Of a DNA stretch of 64,000 bases, positions 7,698-17,158 are shown piece after piece; positions within the stretch are counted from its first letter, which is position 1, and every line of letters starts with the position of its first letter. Origin of the DNA: DUOA01 sp012839095 (GTDB taxonomy: Bacteria > Bacillota > Clostridia > Caldicoprobacterales > DTU083). Location of the stretch: the NCBI GenBank assembly GCA_050951505.1, contig JBMNJE010000011.1, positions 558,001-622,000 on the forward strand, written 5' to 3'. The notes under the pieces were generated by a model. That model searched no databases, was not told the origin of the DNA, and saw only the letters and a program-made list of their open reading frames with translations. A program made the translations under genes and the position numbers.

Positions 7698-8756
7698 ATG
7701 AAAAATACAAAGTCATTGAATATTCATCAAAGTAAATTGAATGTTATCCGACTGAGGAAGGTTATAAAGGATCTTCCCCCTTTTTGTGCTGAGTATTTTC
7801 GTGGAATTGAACCCCACACCTCCATACTGACCCGAATAAATTACGGATATGATCTGCGGCTTTTTTTTAATTTTCTAACCGGTGAAATAGATGAATTTCT
7901 CAACAAAAAGGTCCAGGATCTCACAATAGACGATTTGGAAAAGGTAAAAGCTGTCCATTTGGAGATGTTTTTGGAACACATATCTTTGTATAACAGATCT
8001 AAGGATGGTTCCACTGTCAGCAATCAGGAATCCGGCAAAGCGCGAAAGCTTTCCGCCATTCGGTCCTGCTTCTCCCATTTCTACAAAAAAGGCTATTTGA
8101 AGAAAAACATAACAGAACTGGTGGACATTCCAAAGGTACATGAGAAAGCCATTATCCGGCTGGATGTTGACGAAGTCGCCAGATTGCTGGATTCTGTAGA
8201 AAATGGAGACGGTTTGACCGATACACAAAAGAGATACCATAAGTACACCAGACAAAGAGATCTGGCCTTGCTGACCCTGTTTCTTGGTACCGGGATTCGT
8301 ATCAGCGAATGCGTTGGATTGAATATTTCAGATTTTGATTTTAATGTAAATGGATTTAAGGTACTGCGAAAAGGAGGCAATCAGACAATCCTCTATTTTG
8401 GTTCAGAGGTTAGGGACACACTGGATTCCTATCTGGAGGAAAGAAAAAAAATAATACCATTGCCGGGCCATGAAGATGCCTTGTTTCTCTCCTTGCAGCG
8501 CAGACGTCTCAGTAACCGGGCTATACAAAATCTGGTGAAAAAGTACGCCGGTATAGTAAGCCCGCTGAAAAAGATATCCCCTCATAAATTACGCAGCACT
8601 TACGGAACTGCATTGTACAGGGAAACAGGTGATATTTATCTGGTAGCAGATGTGCTGGGCCACAAAGATGTGAATACCACCAGAAAACACTATGCTGCCA
8701 TAAGTGAGGACAAAAGACGTATGGCGGCGCGGGTGGTTAAGCTGAGGGACGACTAG
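7698..8756 (+). CDS. XerC/XerD-type tyrosine recombinase
   Basis: 352 residues. The N-terminal SAM-like core-binding domain (about 1-130) is followed by the phage-integrase catalytic domain. Catalytic residues are visible: R in GTGIRISE near 200, H-x-x-R in HKLRSTYG near 296-299, H in LGHKD near 322 and the nucleophile Y in RKHY near 332. It cuts and rejoins DNA at specific sites. Chromosome dimer resolution at dif is the likely role for a solitary chromosomal copy, but integrase activity cannot be excluded. The ATG follows CGGAGAAAACAA. It precedes the SOS module and runs toward the yneA-like gene. Confidence 0.85.
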   Translation: MKNTKSLNIHQSKLNVIRLRKVIKDLPPFCAEYFRGIEPHTSILTRINYGYDLRLFFNFLTGEIDEFLNKKVQDLTIDDLEKVKAVHLEMFLEHISLYNRSKDGSTVSNQESGKARKLSAIRSCFSHFYKKGYLKKNITELVDIPKVHEKAIIRLDVDEVARLLDSVENGDGLTDTQKRYHKYTRQRDLALLTLFLGTGIRISECVGLNISDFDFNVNGFKVLRKGGNQTILYFGSEVRDTLDSYLEERKKIIPLPGHEDALFLSLQRRRLSNRAIQNLVKKYAGIVSPLKKISPHKLRSTYGTALYRETGDIYLVADVLGHKDVNTTRKHYAAISEDKRRMAARVVKLRDD

Positions 8757-8782
8757 CAACAGGTGCTTTGTTTGAATAAGGT

Positions 8783-9124
8783 TTATTCATTCATGCCGAA
8801 AACCTCTGAGGTATGATCTATTCGGCTGCTCTCATCGTATATTGGGATTTGCAGTAGCTGACCTTCTATAATGTTATAAGAATCCAGGCCATTCCACTTG
8901 CGGATTTCGATAATATAATCCCTTATATCCCTTCCGCTTGGCAAATAGTTCTTTGCTATTGTCCAAAGGGTATCACCCTTTTTTACATTCCAGCTCAGGT
9001 AATGGTCCGGTATGACCTGAGCTCTGCTGCCAGGCAGAAAAACAGACAATATGGAAATAACGATGGTAAGCAGAACTGTAGTGAATAAAGCAAATCTGAA
9101 TTTCGATTTGATTCTTACAGTCAA
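8783..9124 (-). CDS. LysM-domain SOS-induced protein, YneA-like cell division suppressor
   Basis: 113 residues. One membrane anchor near the N-terminus (about 10-32) is followed by a single LysM domain (WNVKKGDTLWTIAKNY to LLQIPIY). This is the layout of Bacillus YneA, which delays division during DNA damage and is divergent from lexA. Here too it faces away from lexA, and its promoter spacer contains a LexA box, so SOS induction is strongly implied. The start is TTG, chosen because GGGGAGGTG lies 6 bp before it and the next in-frame ATG would be far inside. Overall similarity to YneA is modest; function is inferred from layout. Confidence 0.75.
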   Translation of the reverse strand: MTVRIKSKFRFALFTTVLLTIVISILSVFLPGSRAQVIPDHYLSWNVKKGDTLWTIAKNYLPSGRDIRDYIIEIRKWNGLDSYNIIEGQLLQIPIYDESSRIDHTSEVFGMNE

Positions 9125-9138
9125 TTAAGACACCTCCC

Positions 9139-9152
9139 CGAACATATGTTCC
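9139..9152. promoter_or_regulatory. LexA box 1
   Basis: CGAACATATGTTCC, matching the Gram-positive GAAC-N4-GTTC operator, between the -10 box and the start of the yneA-like gene. Confidence 0.85.
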
Positions 9153-9158
9153 GACATC

Positions 9159-9187
9159 ATTATACAGGAACGTTTGTTCTGAGTCAA
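9159..9187 (-). promoter_or_regulatory. Promoter of the yneA-like gene
   Basis: On the minus strand TTGACT (9187-9182), 17 bp, TATAAT (9164-9159). A LexA box occupies the spacer, so bound LexA would exclude RNA polymerase. Confidence 0.8.
9167..9180. promoter_or_regulatory. LexA box 2
   Basis: GGAACGTTTGTTCT (core GAAC-GTTT-GTTC) lying between the -35 and -10 boxes of the yneA-like promoter. Confidence 0.85.
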
Positions 9188-9205
9188 GGTGTTTTTTAAA
9201 AAATC

Positions 9206-9219
9206 CGAACACTTGTTTG
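9206..9219. promoter_or_regulatory. LexA box 3
   Basis: CGAACACTTGTTTG, one mismatch from GAAC-N4-GTTC, overlapping the -35 box of the lexA promoter. It would give autorepression. Confidence 0.75.
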
Positions 9220-9245
9220 ATTTTTCCTTTTTTATATGCTATAAT
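9217..9245 (+). promoter_or_regulatory. Promoter of lexA
   Basis: TTGATT (9217-9222), 17 bp, TATAAT (9240-9245), about 53 bp before the lexA start codon. Confidence 0.8.
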
Positions 9246-9298
9246 ATTTGCAGTTACTAGTATTATCCATTCCGATCGAAAAATTGAGGTGAAAATCC

Positions 9299-9913
9299 AT
9301 GGCTAAGGCCTTGAGTGAAAAACAGAAGAAAATCCTGGAATTCCTTAAAGAAGAGATACGAACCAAGGGTTATCCTCCCTCTGTCCGGGAAATCTGCAAT
9401 GCGGTAGGGTTAAAATCAACTTCCACTGTTCATGGTTATTTGGAGCGTTTGGAAAAAAAGGGTTTCATACGGCGGGATCCTGCAAAACCCAGAGCAATCG
9501 AAATTCTGGACGATACTGTTTTTTTGTCCAAAAAGGAACTGGTTAATGTCCCTATAGTCGGCAGGGTTACTGCCGGACAGCCCATACTGGCTGTTGAAAA
9601 CATTGAAGATACCTTCCCCATCCCGGTAGAATATCTGAAAAACAGTGACGTTTTTATGCTGTCCGTCCGTGGTGAGAGCATGATTAATGCTGGTATTCTG
9701 GATGGAGACTATGTAATAGTTCAAAAACAATCAACAGCTCAAAATGGAGACATGATAGTTGCCCTTATTGAGGATGAGGCAACAGTAAAAACATTTTACA
9801 AGGAGAAGGATCATATTCGGCTTCAGCCGGAAAATCCAAATATGGAACCAATTTTAGTACGGGATGTGTCCATATTGGGCAAGGTCATAGGAGTAATACG
9901 GATGTTTCACTAA
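9299..9913 (+). CDS. lexA: LexA, SOS repressor and self-cleaving serine peptidase
   Basis: 204 residues. The N-terminal winged helix-turn-helix (about 1-70) binds GAAC-N4-GTTC boxes. The C-terminal S24 peptidase domain carries the Ala-Gly cleavage bond in GRVTAGQP (A92-G93), the catalytic Ser127 in RGESMIN and Lys164 in EATVKTF. RecA filaments trigger self-cleavage and release of the SOS genes. The ATG follows GAGGTG at 7 bp. It is divergent from the yneA-like gene across a region with three LexA boxes, and converges on the PLP lyase gene with a shared terminator. Confidence 0.97.
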   Translation: MAKALSEKQKKILEFLKEEIRTKGYPPSVREICNAVGLKSTSTVHGYLERLEKKGFIRRDPAKPRAIEILDDTVFLSKKELVNVPIVGRVTAGQPILAVENIEDTFPIPVEYLKNSDVFMLSVRGESMINAGILDGDYVIVQKQSTAQNGDMIVALIEDEATVKTFYKEKDHIRLQPENPNMEPILVRDVSILGKVIGVIRMFH

Positions 9914-9921
9914 ACTGACAG

Positions 9922-9969
9922 AAAAAGAGGGTTGTATCAGCCTGAAAGCTGAATATAACCCTCTTTTTT
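9922..9969. terminator. Bidirectional terminator between lexA and the PLP lyase gene
   Basis: Long hairpin with AAAAAGAGGGTT pairing with AACCCTCTTTTT and an inner TCAGC/GCTGA stem, T tract on both strands. It overlaps the last codons of the minus-strand gene. Confidence 0.85.
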
Positions 9970-11235
9970 CATTCTCGTTATTACTTTCATCATTGCCAGT
10001 TTTACATGAGCGTATGTTAACCCCCCCTGTAAAAAGGCTGTATAGGGCTCCTTAACAGGCGCATCGGCACTAAGCTCAATGGACGCCCCCTGTATGAAGG
10101 TGCCTGCTGCCATTATCACCGGATGGTCGTATCCAGGCATCTCCCACGGATAAGGAACCACATGGCCTTCTACGGGAGAGGCCGATTGAACAGCCTGACA
10201 GAAAGAAATAAGCTCATCGGAGGAGCGGAATGCAATGGACTGTATGATGTCCGAGCGCCGCTCTGTCCAATGGGGGTAGGTATCATATCCCAGTTTGTCG
10301 AAAATTCTTCCAACCAGCAGTGCTCCCTTCAAAGCCTCTGCTACGATATGAGGCGCCATGAACAAGCCCTGATAGAAGTTAACATAGCCTGACGGAAAAG
10401 CCCCTACATCCCTGCCTATGCCGGGTGATGTCAATCTATTGGATAACTGTTCTATGGCTTTTCTTGTTCCTACTGCATACGCTCCCGTAGAGGCAAGGCC
10501 TCCTCCCGGGTTTTTGATCAGAGAGCCCACAACCAAGTCGGCTCCCGCATTTGAAGGTTCCATGTCTTCGGTGAATTCACCGTAGCAATTGTCTACCAAT
10601 ACATAAACATCGCTTCGTATTCTTTTTATTTGGTCTATGGTATTACCGATCTCTTCAGATGTCAGAGATTTTCTTGTGCTGTAACCTTTGGAACGTTGTA
10701 TAAACACAACCTTTATTGTCGGGTCCTGCAGTTCCTTTTTTACTGTTTCAATGTTTATATTGCCTTCACCGGTCAGATCGATCTGCCTGTAATTAACATT
10801 CCAGTCTTTTAGTGAGCCGGATAATGGATCGTTTTTCTTACCGATTACATCATGCAGGGTATCATAGGGCTCCCCGCTGATTGATAATAAAGTGCTGCCA
10901 GGCCTCAGAAGGGCAAAAAGACTGTCGCTTATAACATGAGTTCCGGATACCCACTGGGGACGTACCAAGGCATCCTCTCCTCCGAATACATCCCTAAAAA
11001 CCAGATCAAGTGCATCCCTGCCTTCATCTCCGTATCCGTAGCCGGATGTGCCTATAAAATGTCTCTGACTGATTCTGTGCCTGGCAAGTACGTCCAGTAT
11101 CCTGGCTTGATGATATTCAGCTCTCTCAGCTATTTTATTAAAATATGGAAGTACATCCTCCTGGACTTCATGTATGTAATTCAGTACTTTGGGATCTATC
11201 TCAATTTGATTTACATAATAATTATGGTAGTTCAT
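9937..11235 (-). CDS. PLP-dependent methionine gamma-lyase-like protein (YnbB, 'aluminium resistance' family)
   Basis: 432 residues from the chosen start. A fold-type I PLP enzyme of the family annotated as methionine gamma-lyase-like or aluminium resistance protein. The PLP lysine is in SLIKNPGGGLASTGAY. HFIGTSGYGYGDEGR near residue 60 and LVDNCYGEFTE are family signatures. The physiological reaction is not established. The ATG at 11235 is chosen because GAGGTG lies 5 bp upstream; an in-frame start 81 bp earlier has none. It follows hfq, as the last gene of the miaB-to-hfq run, with a terminator-like hairpin between. Bacillus has the related ynbB close to the same genes. Confidence 0.85.
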   Translation of the reverse strand: MNYHNYYVNQIEIDPKVLNYIHEVQEDVLPYFNKIAERAEYHQARILDVLARHRISQRHFIGTSGYGYGDEGRDALDLVFRDVFGGEDALVRPQWVSGTHVISDSLFALLRPGSTLLSISGEPYDTLHDVIGKKNDPLSGSLKDWNVNYRQIDLTGEGNINIETVKKELQDPTIKVVFIQRSKGYSTRKSLTSEEIGNTIDQIKRIRSDVYVLVDNCYGEFTEDMEPSNAGADLVVGSLIKNPGGGLASTGAYAVGTRKAIEQLSNRLTSPGIGRDVGAFPSGYVNFYQGLFMAPHIVAEALKGALLVGRIFDKLGYDTYPHWTERRSDIIQSIAFRSSDELISFCQAVQSASPVEGHVVPYPWEMPGYDHPVIMAAGTFIQGASIELSADAPVKEPYTAFLQGGLTYAHVKLAMMKVITRMKKEGYIQLSG

Positions 11236-11291
11236 TATGCACCTCTGCTGTCTTATGATAACTCTATATAAAAGCAAACAAAAAGCAGAAA

Positions 11292-11313
11292 GGAACCAGC
11301 CCGGGGTGGTTCC
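11292..11313 (-). terminator. Hairpin after hfq
   Basis: On the minus strand GGAACCA-CCCCGGGC-TGGTTCC, followed by TTTCTGCTTTTTG. Probably a partial terminator between hfq and the PLP lyase gene. Confidence 0.6.
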
Positions 11314-11357
11314 CAATTTCTTCTCGACTTACTGCTCTGTTCCAGGGAAACAATACA

Positions 11358-11603
11358 TTACTCGTTCTCCTGCGCGTTTATTCCGAAATTAACGGGACGT
11401 GCAGGCGTAATTGTAGAGATCGCATGTTTGTAAATCATCATTTGCTTTCCATCGCTCTCGAGAATAACAATGAAGTTATCGAATCCCCTTATCATTCCTC
11501 GTAACTGGAAACCGTTAGTCAGATGAATTGTCACAGGGATATGGTCTTTGCGTATCTGATTCAAAAAAGTATCCTGCAGGATAACGGTTACTTTGCCTGC
11601 CAT
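11358..11603 (-). CDS. hfq: RNA chaperone Hfq
   Basis: 81 residues, the short Gram-positive form. The Sm1 motif region (DTFLNQIRKDHIPVTIHLTNGFQLRGMI) and the Sm2 motif YKHAIST are both present. It forms hexameric rings that bind U-rich and A-rich RNA and assist small RNA pairing. It lies 74 bp after miaA, the widely conserved miaA-hfq order. Confidence 0.96.
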   Translation of the reverse strand: MAGKVTVILQDTFLNQIRKDHIPVTIHLTNGFQLRGMIRGFDNFIVILESDGKQMMIYKHAISTITPARPVNFGINAQENE

Positions 11604-11677
11604 TTGTTATTTCATCCTTTCCTAATTCCGTTCGCATATTACAGAAGTTTCACTTGTCTTTTATTATACACCATCTA

Positions 11678-12628
11678 TTACCAATTATAAAGCAATTTCT
11701 TGTTAACATCTGTAATCAGCCAATCACACAGCGCCTCCGGACTGACAAAAGCGTCAGGATCAAGCCAGCCAATCCTTTCTTCCCTTCTGAACCAGGTAAG
11801 TTGACGTTTGGCAAATCGTCTGGTATCCCGTTTCAAAATCTCAGTTGCCTCCTCCAGCGTTGCCAGACCCCTGAGATAGGAGACAATCTCCTTGTATCCC
11901 AATCCCTGCATGGATACCAGGTTTTTGGAATAACCCATGTTTAGAAGATTCTGAACCTCCTGTATCAACCCCGACTGAAGCATTTTTTCTGCTCTTGCGT
12001 TAATTCTTTCGTACAGTTTTTGACGATCCGGATTTAAGCCATACAGCATCAAATTGTAGGTAGGTTCCATCCTGCGGAAATCCTGCCGATATTCTTCCAT
12101 GGTTTTTCCGGTTAAATGATATACCTCCAGGGCTCGAATGATTCTGCGTGTATCATTTGGATGCAGTCTGCCGGCAGTAATCGGATCCACCTGGCGCAGA
12201 AACTCATGTAGATACAGGGCACCGCGTTTCTTTAGAATTTTCTTCAGCTGCCAGCGGTATTCCTGATCTTCCATTGCGTCGGTGAAACTCATTGGATAAA
12301 TAATCGAGTTAATATACAGTCCTGTTCCTCCGACCAATATAGGAAGCTTTCCCCGCTCACTAATACTATGGATTACTTTACTGGCCTGCCTTTGAAACAA
12401 AGCAGCATTGTACTTATCGTCAGGATTTACTATATCTATCATGTGGTGAGGTATTCCCCGTCGTTCTTCAATGGCTGGCTTGGCAGTACCGATATCCATA
12501 TAACGGTAGATCTGCATGGAATCTGCAGATACTATTTCTCCGTTAAGCCGGAGCGCTGCCTGTATTGCCAAATCGGTTTTGCCTGAAGCCGTCGGACCAG
12601 TTATTACCAGCAGGGGGTTTTTTTGCAT
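11678..12628 (-). CDS. miaA: tRNA dimethylallyltransferase MiaA
   Basis: 316 residues. It adds a dimethylallyl group to A37 of tRNAs reading codons that begin with U. The P-loop GPTASGKT is at residues 11-18; ADSMQIYRYMDIGTAKP follows and the central insertion carries the tRNA contact region. MiaB, the enzyme that later methylthiolates the same base, is encoded upstream in the same run of genes. ATG with AAGGAG upstream; 14 bp after mutL. Confidence 0.96.
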   Translation of the reverse strand: MQKNPLLVITGPTASGKTDLAIQAALRLNGEIVSADSMQIYRYMDIGTAKPAIEERRGIPHHMIDIVNPDDKYNAALFQRQASKVIHSISERGKLPILVGGTGLYINSIIYPMSFTDAMEDQEYRWQLKKILKKRGALYLHEFLRQVDPITAGRLHPNDTRRIIRALEVYHLTGKTMEEYRQDFRRMEPTYNLMLYGLNPDRQKLYERINARAEKMLQSGLIQEVQNLLNMGYSKNLVSMQGLGYKEIVSYLRGLATLEEATEILKRDTRRFAKRQLTWFRREERIGWLDPDAFVSPEALCDWLITDVNKKLLYNW

Positions 12629-12642
12629 GGTAGGGCTCCTTT

Positions 12643-14421
12643 TTATTGAATCCTCTTGAACTTTTTTTCCAGCTCATATTTGCTCATTGAAATCAATATA
12701 GGCCTTCCGTGGGGGCAGGTAAGGGGAATTCTCTTCTCATCCATATCCTTCAGCAGACTGCGTATTTCCTGTTGTGACAGCCTGTCATGTGCTTTTACTG
12801 CCTTTTTGCATGAAACCTTGATTATATCCTCATCCTGTAAGAGAAGTTTTGCCTGGCCTGTTCTGCTGTCAGTGCGATCCAGGAGTTCGTGAAATATCTC
12901 GCTGATATTCGCTTCCTTCAGTATGACAGGTATTCCTCTTATAAGGAAGGACTTCCCTCCAAAGGGCTCGATTTCAAAGCCGACTGTCAGGAAGCTTTCC
13001 ATATTATCGGTAACGGCAATGAATTCATCATGAGTTACTTCCAGAATAAAGGGCGGAAGCAATTGCTGGCTGACAACCTCCTGTTTCATAATTGATTTCT
13101 TGAGCTGTTCATAAATAAGCCTTTCATGAGCAGCATGCTGATCTATAATATAAAGCTCTGTATCCGACTCCGCCAGTATGAATGTGGAGAATGCAGTACC
13201 TATAATATTCAGTTTCATAAAATCACTGACATTTATAGTATGGTCCCCCTCTTCATTCTTCATACCGTATTTTGGTAACATTTCTTCCTGTATTGCCTTT
13301 CGGTTGCTTTCGTTTTCAGATTTAGGGGGATACTCATTCTGCTTATCAACATTCACATTTACAACCTTCTGCTCCTTATGATGATGCTTATGGTCAGATG
13401 ATGAGGTATGGAAAACAGCGGGTACATAAGGGGCAGACATTACTGCTTTTTTTATGGCTGCCGACAGAAAACCACTGACAGCAGCAGGATTTCGAAAACG
13501 TATCTCTGTTTTGGACGGATGTACATTGACATCAACCTCTGCGGCAGGCAGCGCAATTTTTATAACACACCAGGGGAATCTGTTGATCATGGTCTGCTCC
13601 TTAACTGCCTCTTCGATGCACTGAGACAGCAGTGGGCTGCGGACATACCGGCTGTTCACATAAAAAGACTGATGTGTCCGATTTGACCTGTATAAGGCGG
13701 GCTTTCCGATAAAGCCCGAAACCGTGAGTCCATTTTCCTGATGAGTCTCTACCGGTATCAAATCACTCTTAATATTTTTTCCATAAACACTTATTATTGC
13801 GCTGAGAAGCCTTCCGTTGCCCGGCGAATGATACACCGTACTTCCATTACTTATATATTTTATGGAAACAGAAGGGTTGGCCAGGATTAACTTAGCCAGT
13901 AAATCGCTGACTGCAGCTGCTTCACTTCGGGACGACTTCAGGAATTTTAAACGCGCTGGTGTGTTATAGAATAAGTTCCTCACTAAAACAGTGGTTCCTT
14001 CCGGGCAGCCGGTTTCCGATATATCGATTATCTGTCCTCCATGGTTAATTATATGCCAGCCCGATACAGCTTCCGGCTGCCTTGTGATCATTTCCAGCTG
14101 AGTAACTGCTGCAATACTGGCCAGGGCTTCTCCACGAAATCCAAGCGAATTTATGCGATCTAAATCATCGGCATCAGAAATCTTGCTGGTGGCATGTCTG
14201 TGAAATGACATTTCAGCATCATCTCTGTCCATACCTATGCCATTATCGGTAACACGAATCAGGGAAACGCCGCCTTGTTCTATTTCTACTGTAATGGCTG
14301 AAGCACCTGCATCTATGGAGTTTTCTACCAGCTCCTTTACTATGGAAGCCGGCCTTTCAACCACCTCTCCGGCAGCTATCTGATTCACTGTTCTATTGTC
14401 AAGTTTTCTAATGACAGCCAC
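12643..14421 (-). CDS. mutL: DNA mismatch repair protein MutL
   Basis: 592 residues. The N-terminal GHKL ATPase has VENSIDAGA, DNGIGM and GFRGEAL motifs. The C-terminal domain carries DQHAAHERLIYEQ, the metal-binding endonuclease motif of MutL proteins from bacteria without MutH, plus C-P-H-G-R-P near the end. It links MutS mismatch recognition to strand incision. The start is GTG, preceded by GGGGGAG at a suitable distance. 11 bp after mutS, so cotranscribed. Confidence 0.97.
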   Translation of the reverse strand: MAVIRKLDNRTVNQIAAGEVVERPASIVKELVENSIDAGASAITVEIEQGGVSLIRVTDNGIGMDRDDAEMSFHRHATSKISDADDLDRINSLGFRGEALASIAAVTQLEMITRQPEAVSGWHIINHGGQIIDISETGCPEGTTVLVRNLFYNTPARLKFLKSSRSEAAAVSDLLAKLILANPSVSIKYISNGSTVYHSPGNGRLLSAIISVYGKNIKSDLIPVETHQENGLTVSGFIGKPALYRSNRTHQSFYVNSRYVRSPLLSQCIEEAVKEQTMINRFPWCVIKIALPAAEVDVNVHPSKTEIRFRNPAAVSGFLSAAIKKAVMSAPYVPAVFHTSSSDHKHHHKEQKVVNVNVDKQNEYPPKSENESNRKAIQEEMLPKYGMKNEEGDHTINVSDFMKLNIIGTAFSTFILAESDTELYIIDQHAAHERLIYEQLKKSIMKQEVVSQQLLPPFILEVTHDEFIAVTDNMESFLTVGFEIEPFGGKSFLIRGIPVILKEANISEIFHELLDRTDSRTGQAKLLLQDEDIIKVSCKKAVKAHDRLSQQEIRSLLKDMDEKRIPLTCPHGRPILISMSKYELEKKFKRIQ

Positions 14422-14432
14422 AGGTCTCCCCC

Positions 14433-17054
14433 TTATTCTCTTGCTTTCTGTGCCAGCCGGTGCAATATTGCAATTGCTTCAATCGGCGTTATTACGTTTA
14501 CATCCAGGTCCCGCAACTCTTTGATGATTTCTGAAGAGCTTGTATTAAAAAAGTCCAATTGCTGCATGATTTGTGAACCGGCCTCATGGGCACGATACTT
14601 CCTGTTCCGGTTTTTACTTAGATCATTTTCTTCCAGCTGCTTCAAAATCTCTTTTGCCCTGACAATCACATCTTCCGGCAATCCGGCCAGTCTGGCCACC
14701 TGAATGCCAAAGCTTTTATCTGCTCCTCCGCGGACTATCCTTCGCAGAAAGATGATATTTTCACCCTGTTCCCTTACTGCAATATTATAATTTCTTACGC
14801 CCTGCAGCTTTCCCTCCAATTCAGTCAGTTCATGATAATGGGTGGCAAACAGGGTTTTGCTCATCAATGAAGGATTCTGGCAGATATGCTCTATGACAGC
14901 ATAGGCAATACTGAGTCCGTCAAAGGTACTGGTTCCCCTTCCGATTTCATCCAATATCAGGAGGCTGTTGGAGGTTGCATTGTGGAGAATGCTGGCCACT
15001 TCACTCATCTCCACCATGAAAGTACTCTGGCCGGAAGCCAGGTCATCGGATGCGCCTACTCTGGTAAATATTCGGTCAACAATGCCTATCTCAGCTTCTT
15101 TTGCAGGTACAAAGCACCCGATTTGCGCCATAAGCACAATTAGAGCTACCTGACGCAGATAGGTGCTTTTTCCGGCCATATTTGGTCCGGTAATGATCAT
15201 CAGATGCTCCTTCCCGGTATTCAGGCTTGTATGGTTAGGCACAAACAATCCATGTGACATGGTTTTTTCCACAACGGGGTGACGGCCGTCCTTTATATTC
15301 AGTATACCGTTCTCCAGAATAGAAGGTCTGCTGTAATGGTTTTCGTATGAAACCCTGGCAAATGACAGTAAAACGTCAAGGGAGGCCAGAATGGAAGCCG
15401 TGGCCTGTATGCGGTTAACCTGCAGTCCTACACGCTCACGGATTTCAATAAACAACCGGTTTTCCAATCGTATGCTTTTTTCTTCTGCTCCCAGTATTCT
15501 GTCTTCCACTTCCTTAAGCTCAGGTGTTATGTACCGCTCGGAATTTGCCAGCGTCTGCTTTCTTATATAGGATTCCGGCACCAGATCATAGTAGGATTTG
15601 GTCACATCCAGGTAATAGCCGAAAACCTTGTTGAAGCCTATTTTTAAAGTCTTTATGCCTGTCTTTTCCCGTTCCTGCTGCTCCAGCGCTGCTATCCAGT
15701 TCAGGCCTTCTGTCATGGCCAGCCGGTATTGATCCAGTTCTTCATTCCAGCCGGATTTGATTAGGTTTCCTTCCTTTAAAGAAACAGGAGGATCCTCATG
15801 GATCGATTCTTCCAACAGGTTATGAACATCTTCCAAAACATCCAATTCATTATGGAAACGGTATAACAGTTCGCTGCTGCATTCAGAAAGCAGCTTTTTC
15901 AAAACCGGTAATACCCGCAGTGAGTTTCTAATTGAAATCATATCCCGGGCGTTGGCGCTGCCATATGCAATACGGCCGGCAAGCCGCTCCAGATCATAAA
16001 CTTTTTTGAGATCTTCTCTTATTTCATCAGCTCTATCCGGATGCTGTATTAGTTCCTGCACTGCATTCAGCCGCTCTTCTATTTCAAGTTTATTGATTAA
16101 GGGCTGCTGTATCCACTGTCTTAGCAGTCTCCCCCCCATTGCTGTCTCAGTTTTGTCCAACAGCCAAAGCAGGGAACCTCTTTTGCTTTTTCCCCGTATG
16201 GTTTCTGTCAGTTCCAAATTTCTTCTGGCTGTATCATCCAATACCATGTAATCTTTATCTGACAGGACTTTTATAAAATTAATATGACCCAAAGCGCTTT
16301 TCTGCGTTTCGGTCAAATATGCCAACAGGGCCCCGGCTGCGCAAATGCCGTATTCCATATCATCACAGCTATATACTTCCAGGGATTGCACTTTGAAATG
16401 TTCCAGAAGGGTGCGATAAGCATTGGCTCTCTGGTAAGCCCATTCTTGATAGGGAGTGATATAGGCTTCATATCGAGCTTTAATGGCATTTAGCAAATCC
16501 GAATCCAATTGCAGGGATTCATTGATCAGAATTTCACTGGGATGTATTCTGGAAAGTTCATTCATTAACTTATCGTTTACATTTCCGGTTGTAATTTCTG
16601 AGATAAAGAATTCACCTGTTGATACATCCACTCCGGACAAACCATAGACTTGATCGTCTCTGAAAAGGGAAAGTAGATAATTGTTGGTTTTCTCATCCAG
16701 TATTGAATCTTCTATTACTGTACCGGGTGTGATTACCCTTAATACCTGTCTTTCCACCAGCCCTTTTGCTTCATGTGCCTCTTGTGTCTGCTCACATATG
16801 GCTACCTTGTAGCCTTTCTCTATCAACTTGGCTATATAACCATCAGCAGCGTGATAAGGCACCCCGCACATGGGGGCTCTCTCATCCATACCGCAATCCC
16901 TGCTGGTCAGCGTAATTTCCAGTTCCCTGGAGGCAAGGATTGCGTCTTCAAAGAACATTTCATAAAAATCGCCAAGGCGGAAAAATAATATGGCATCCTG
17001 ATACTGTTCCTTAATTTGCATGTATTGCTGCATCATCGGCGTCAGACTTGCCAT
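14433..17054 (-). CDS. mutS: DNA mismatch repair protein MutS
   Basis: 873 residues from the chosen start. The N-terminal mismatch-binding loop carries F-x-E within LGDFYEMF. The C-terminal ABC ATPase has ITGPNMAGKST (Walker A), LLILDEIGRGTSTFDG (Walker B/signature) and ATHYHEL. It recognises base mismatches as a dimer. The ATG at 17054 follows AGGAGGTATGTT; an in-frame start 36 bp earlier has no ribosome binding site. It follows ricA by about 105 bp. Confidence 0.97.
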   Translation of the reverse strand: MASLTPMMQQYMQIKEQYQDAILFFRLGDFYEMFFEDAILASRELEITLTSRDCGMDERAPMCGVPYHAADGYIAKLIEKGYKVAICEQTQEAHEAKGLVERQVLRVITPGTVIEDSILDEKTNNYLLSLFRDDQVYGLSGVDVSTGEFFISEITTGNVNDKLMNELSRIHPSEILINESLQLDSDLLNAIKARYEAYITPYQEWAYQRANAYRTLLEHFKVQSLEVYSCDDMEYGICAAGALLAYLTETQKSALGHINFIKVLSDKDYMVLDDTARRNLELTETIRGKSKRGSLLWLLDKTETAMGGRLLRQWIQQPLINKLEIEERLNAVQELIQHPDRADEIREDLKKVYDLERLAGRIAYGSANARDMISIRNSLRVLPVLKKLLSECSSELLYRFHNELDVLEDVHNLLEESIHEDPPVSLKEGNLIKSGWNEELDQYRLAMTEGLNWIAALEQQEREKTGIKTLKIGFNKVFGYYLDVTKSYYDLVPESYIRKQTLANSERYITPELKEVEDRILGAEEKSIRLENRLFIEIRERVGLQVNRIQATASILASLDVLLSFARVSYENHYSRPSILENGILNIKDGRHPVVEKTMSHGLFVPNHTSLNTGKEHLMIITGPNMAGKSTYLRQVALIVLMAQIGCFVPAKEAEIGIVDRIFTRVGASDDLASGQSTFMVEMSEVASILHNATSNSLLILDEIGRGTSTFDGLSIAYAVIEHICQNPSLMSKTLFATHYHELTELEGKLQGVRNYNIAVREQGENIIFLRRIVRGGADKSFGIQVARLAGLPEDVIVRAKEILKQLEENDLSKNRNRKYRAHEAGSQIMQQLDFFNTSSSEIIKELRDLDVNVITPIEAIAILHRLAQKARE

Positions 17055-17158
17055 AACATACCTCCTGTACCAGGATATTTTCAAAATCAATTATACCCCG
17101 GGCAGCCAAATACTTCAAGTTTCTCCATAATTCTCTGACAGCAGGCAGTTGTCAATCC

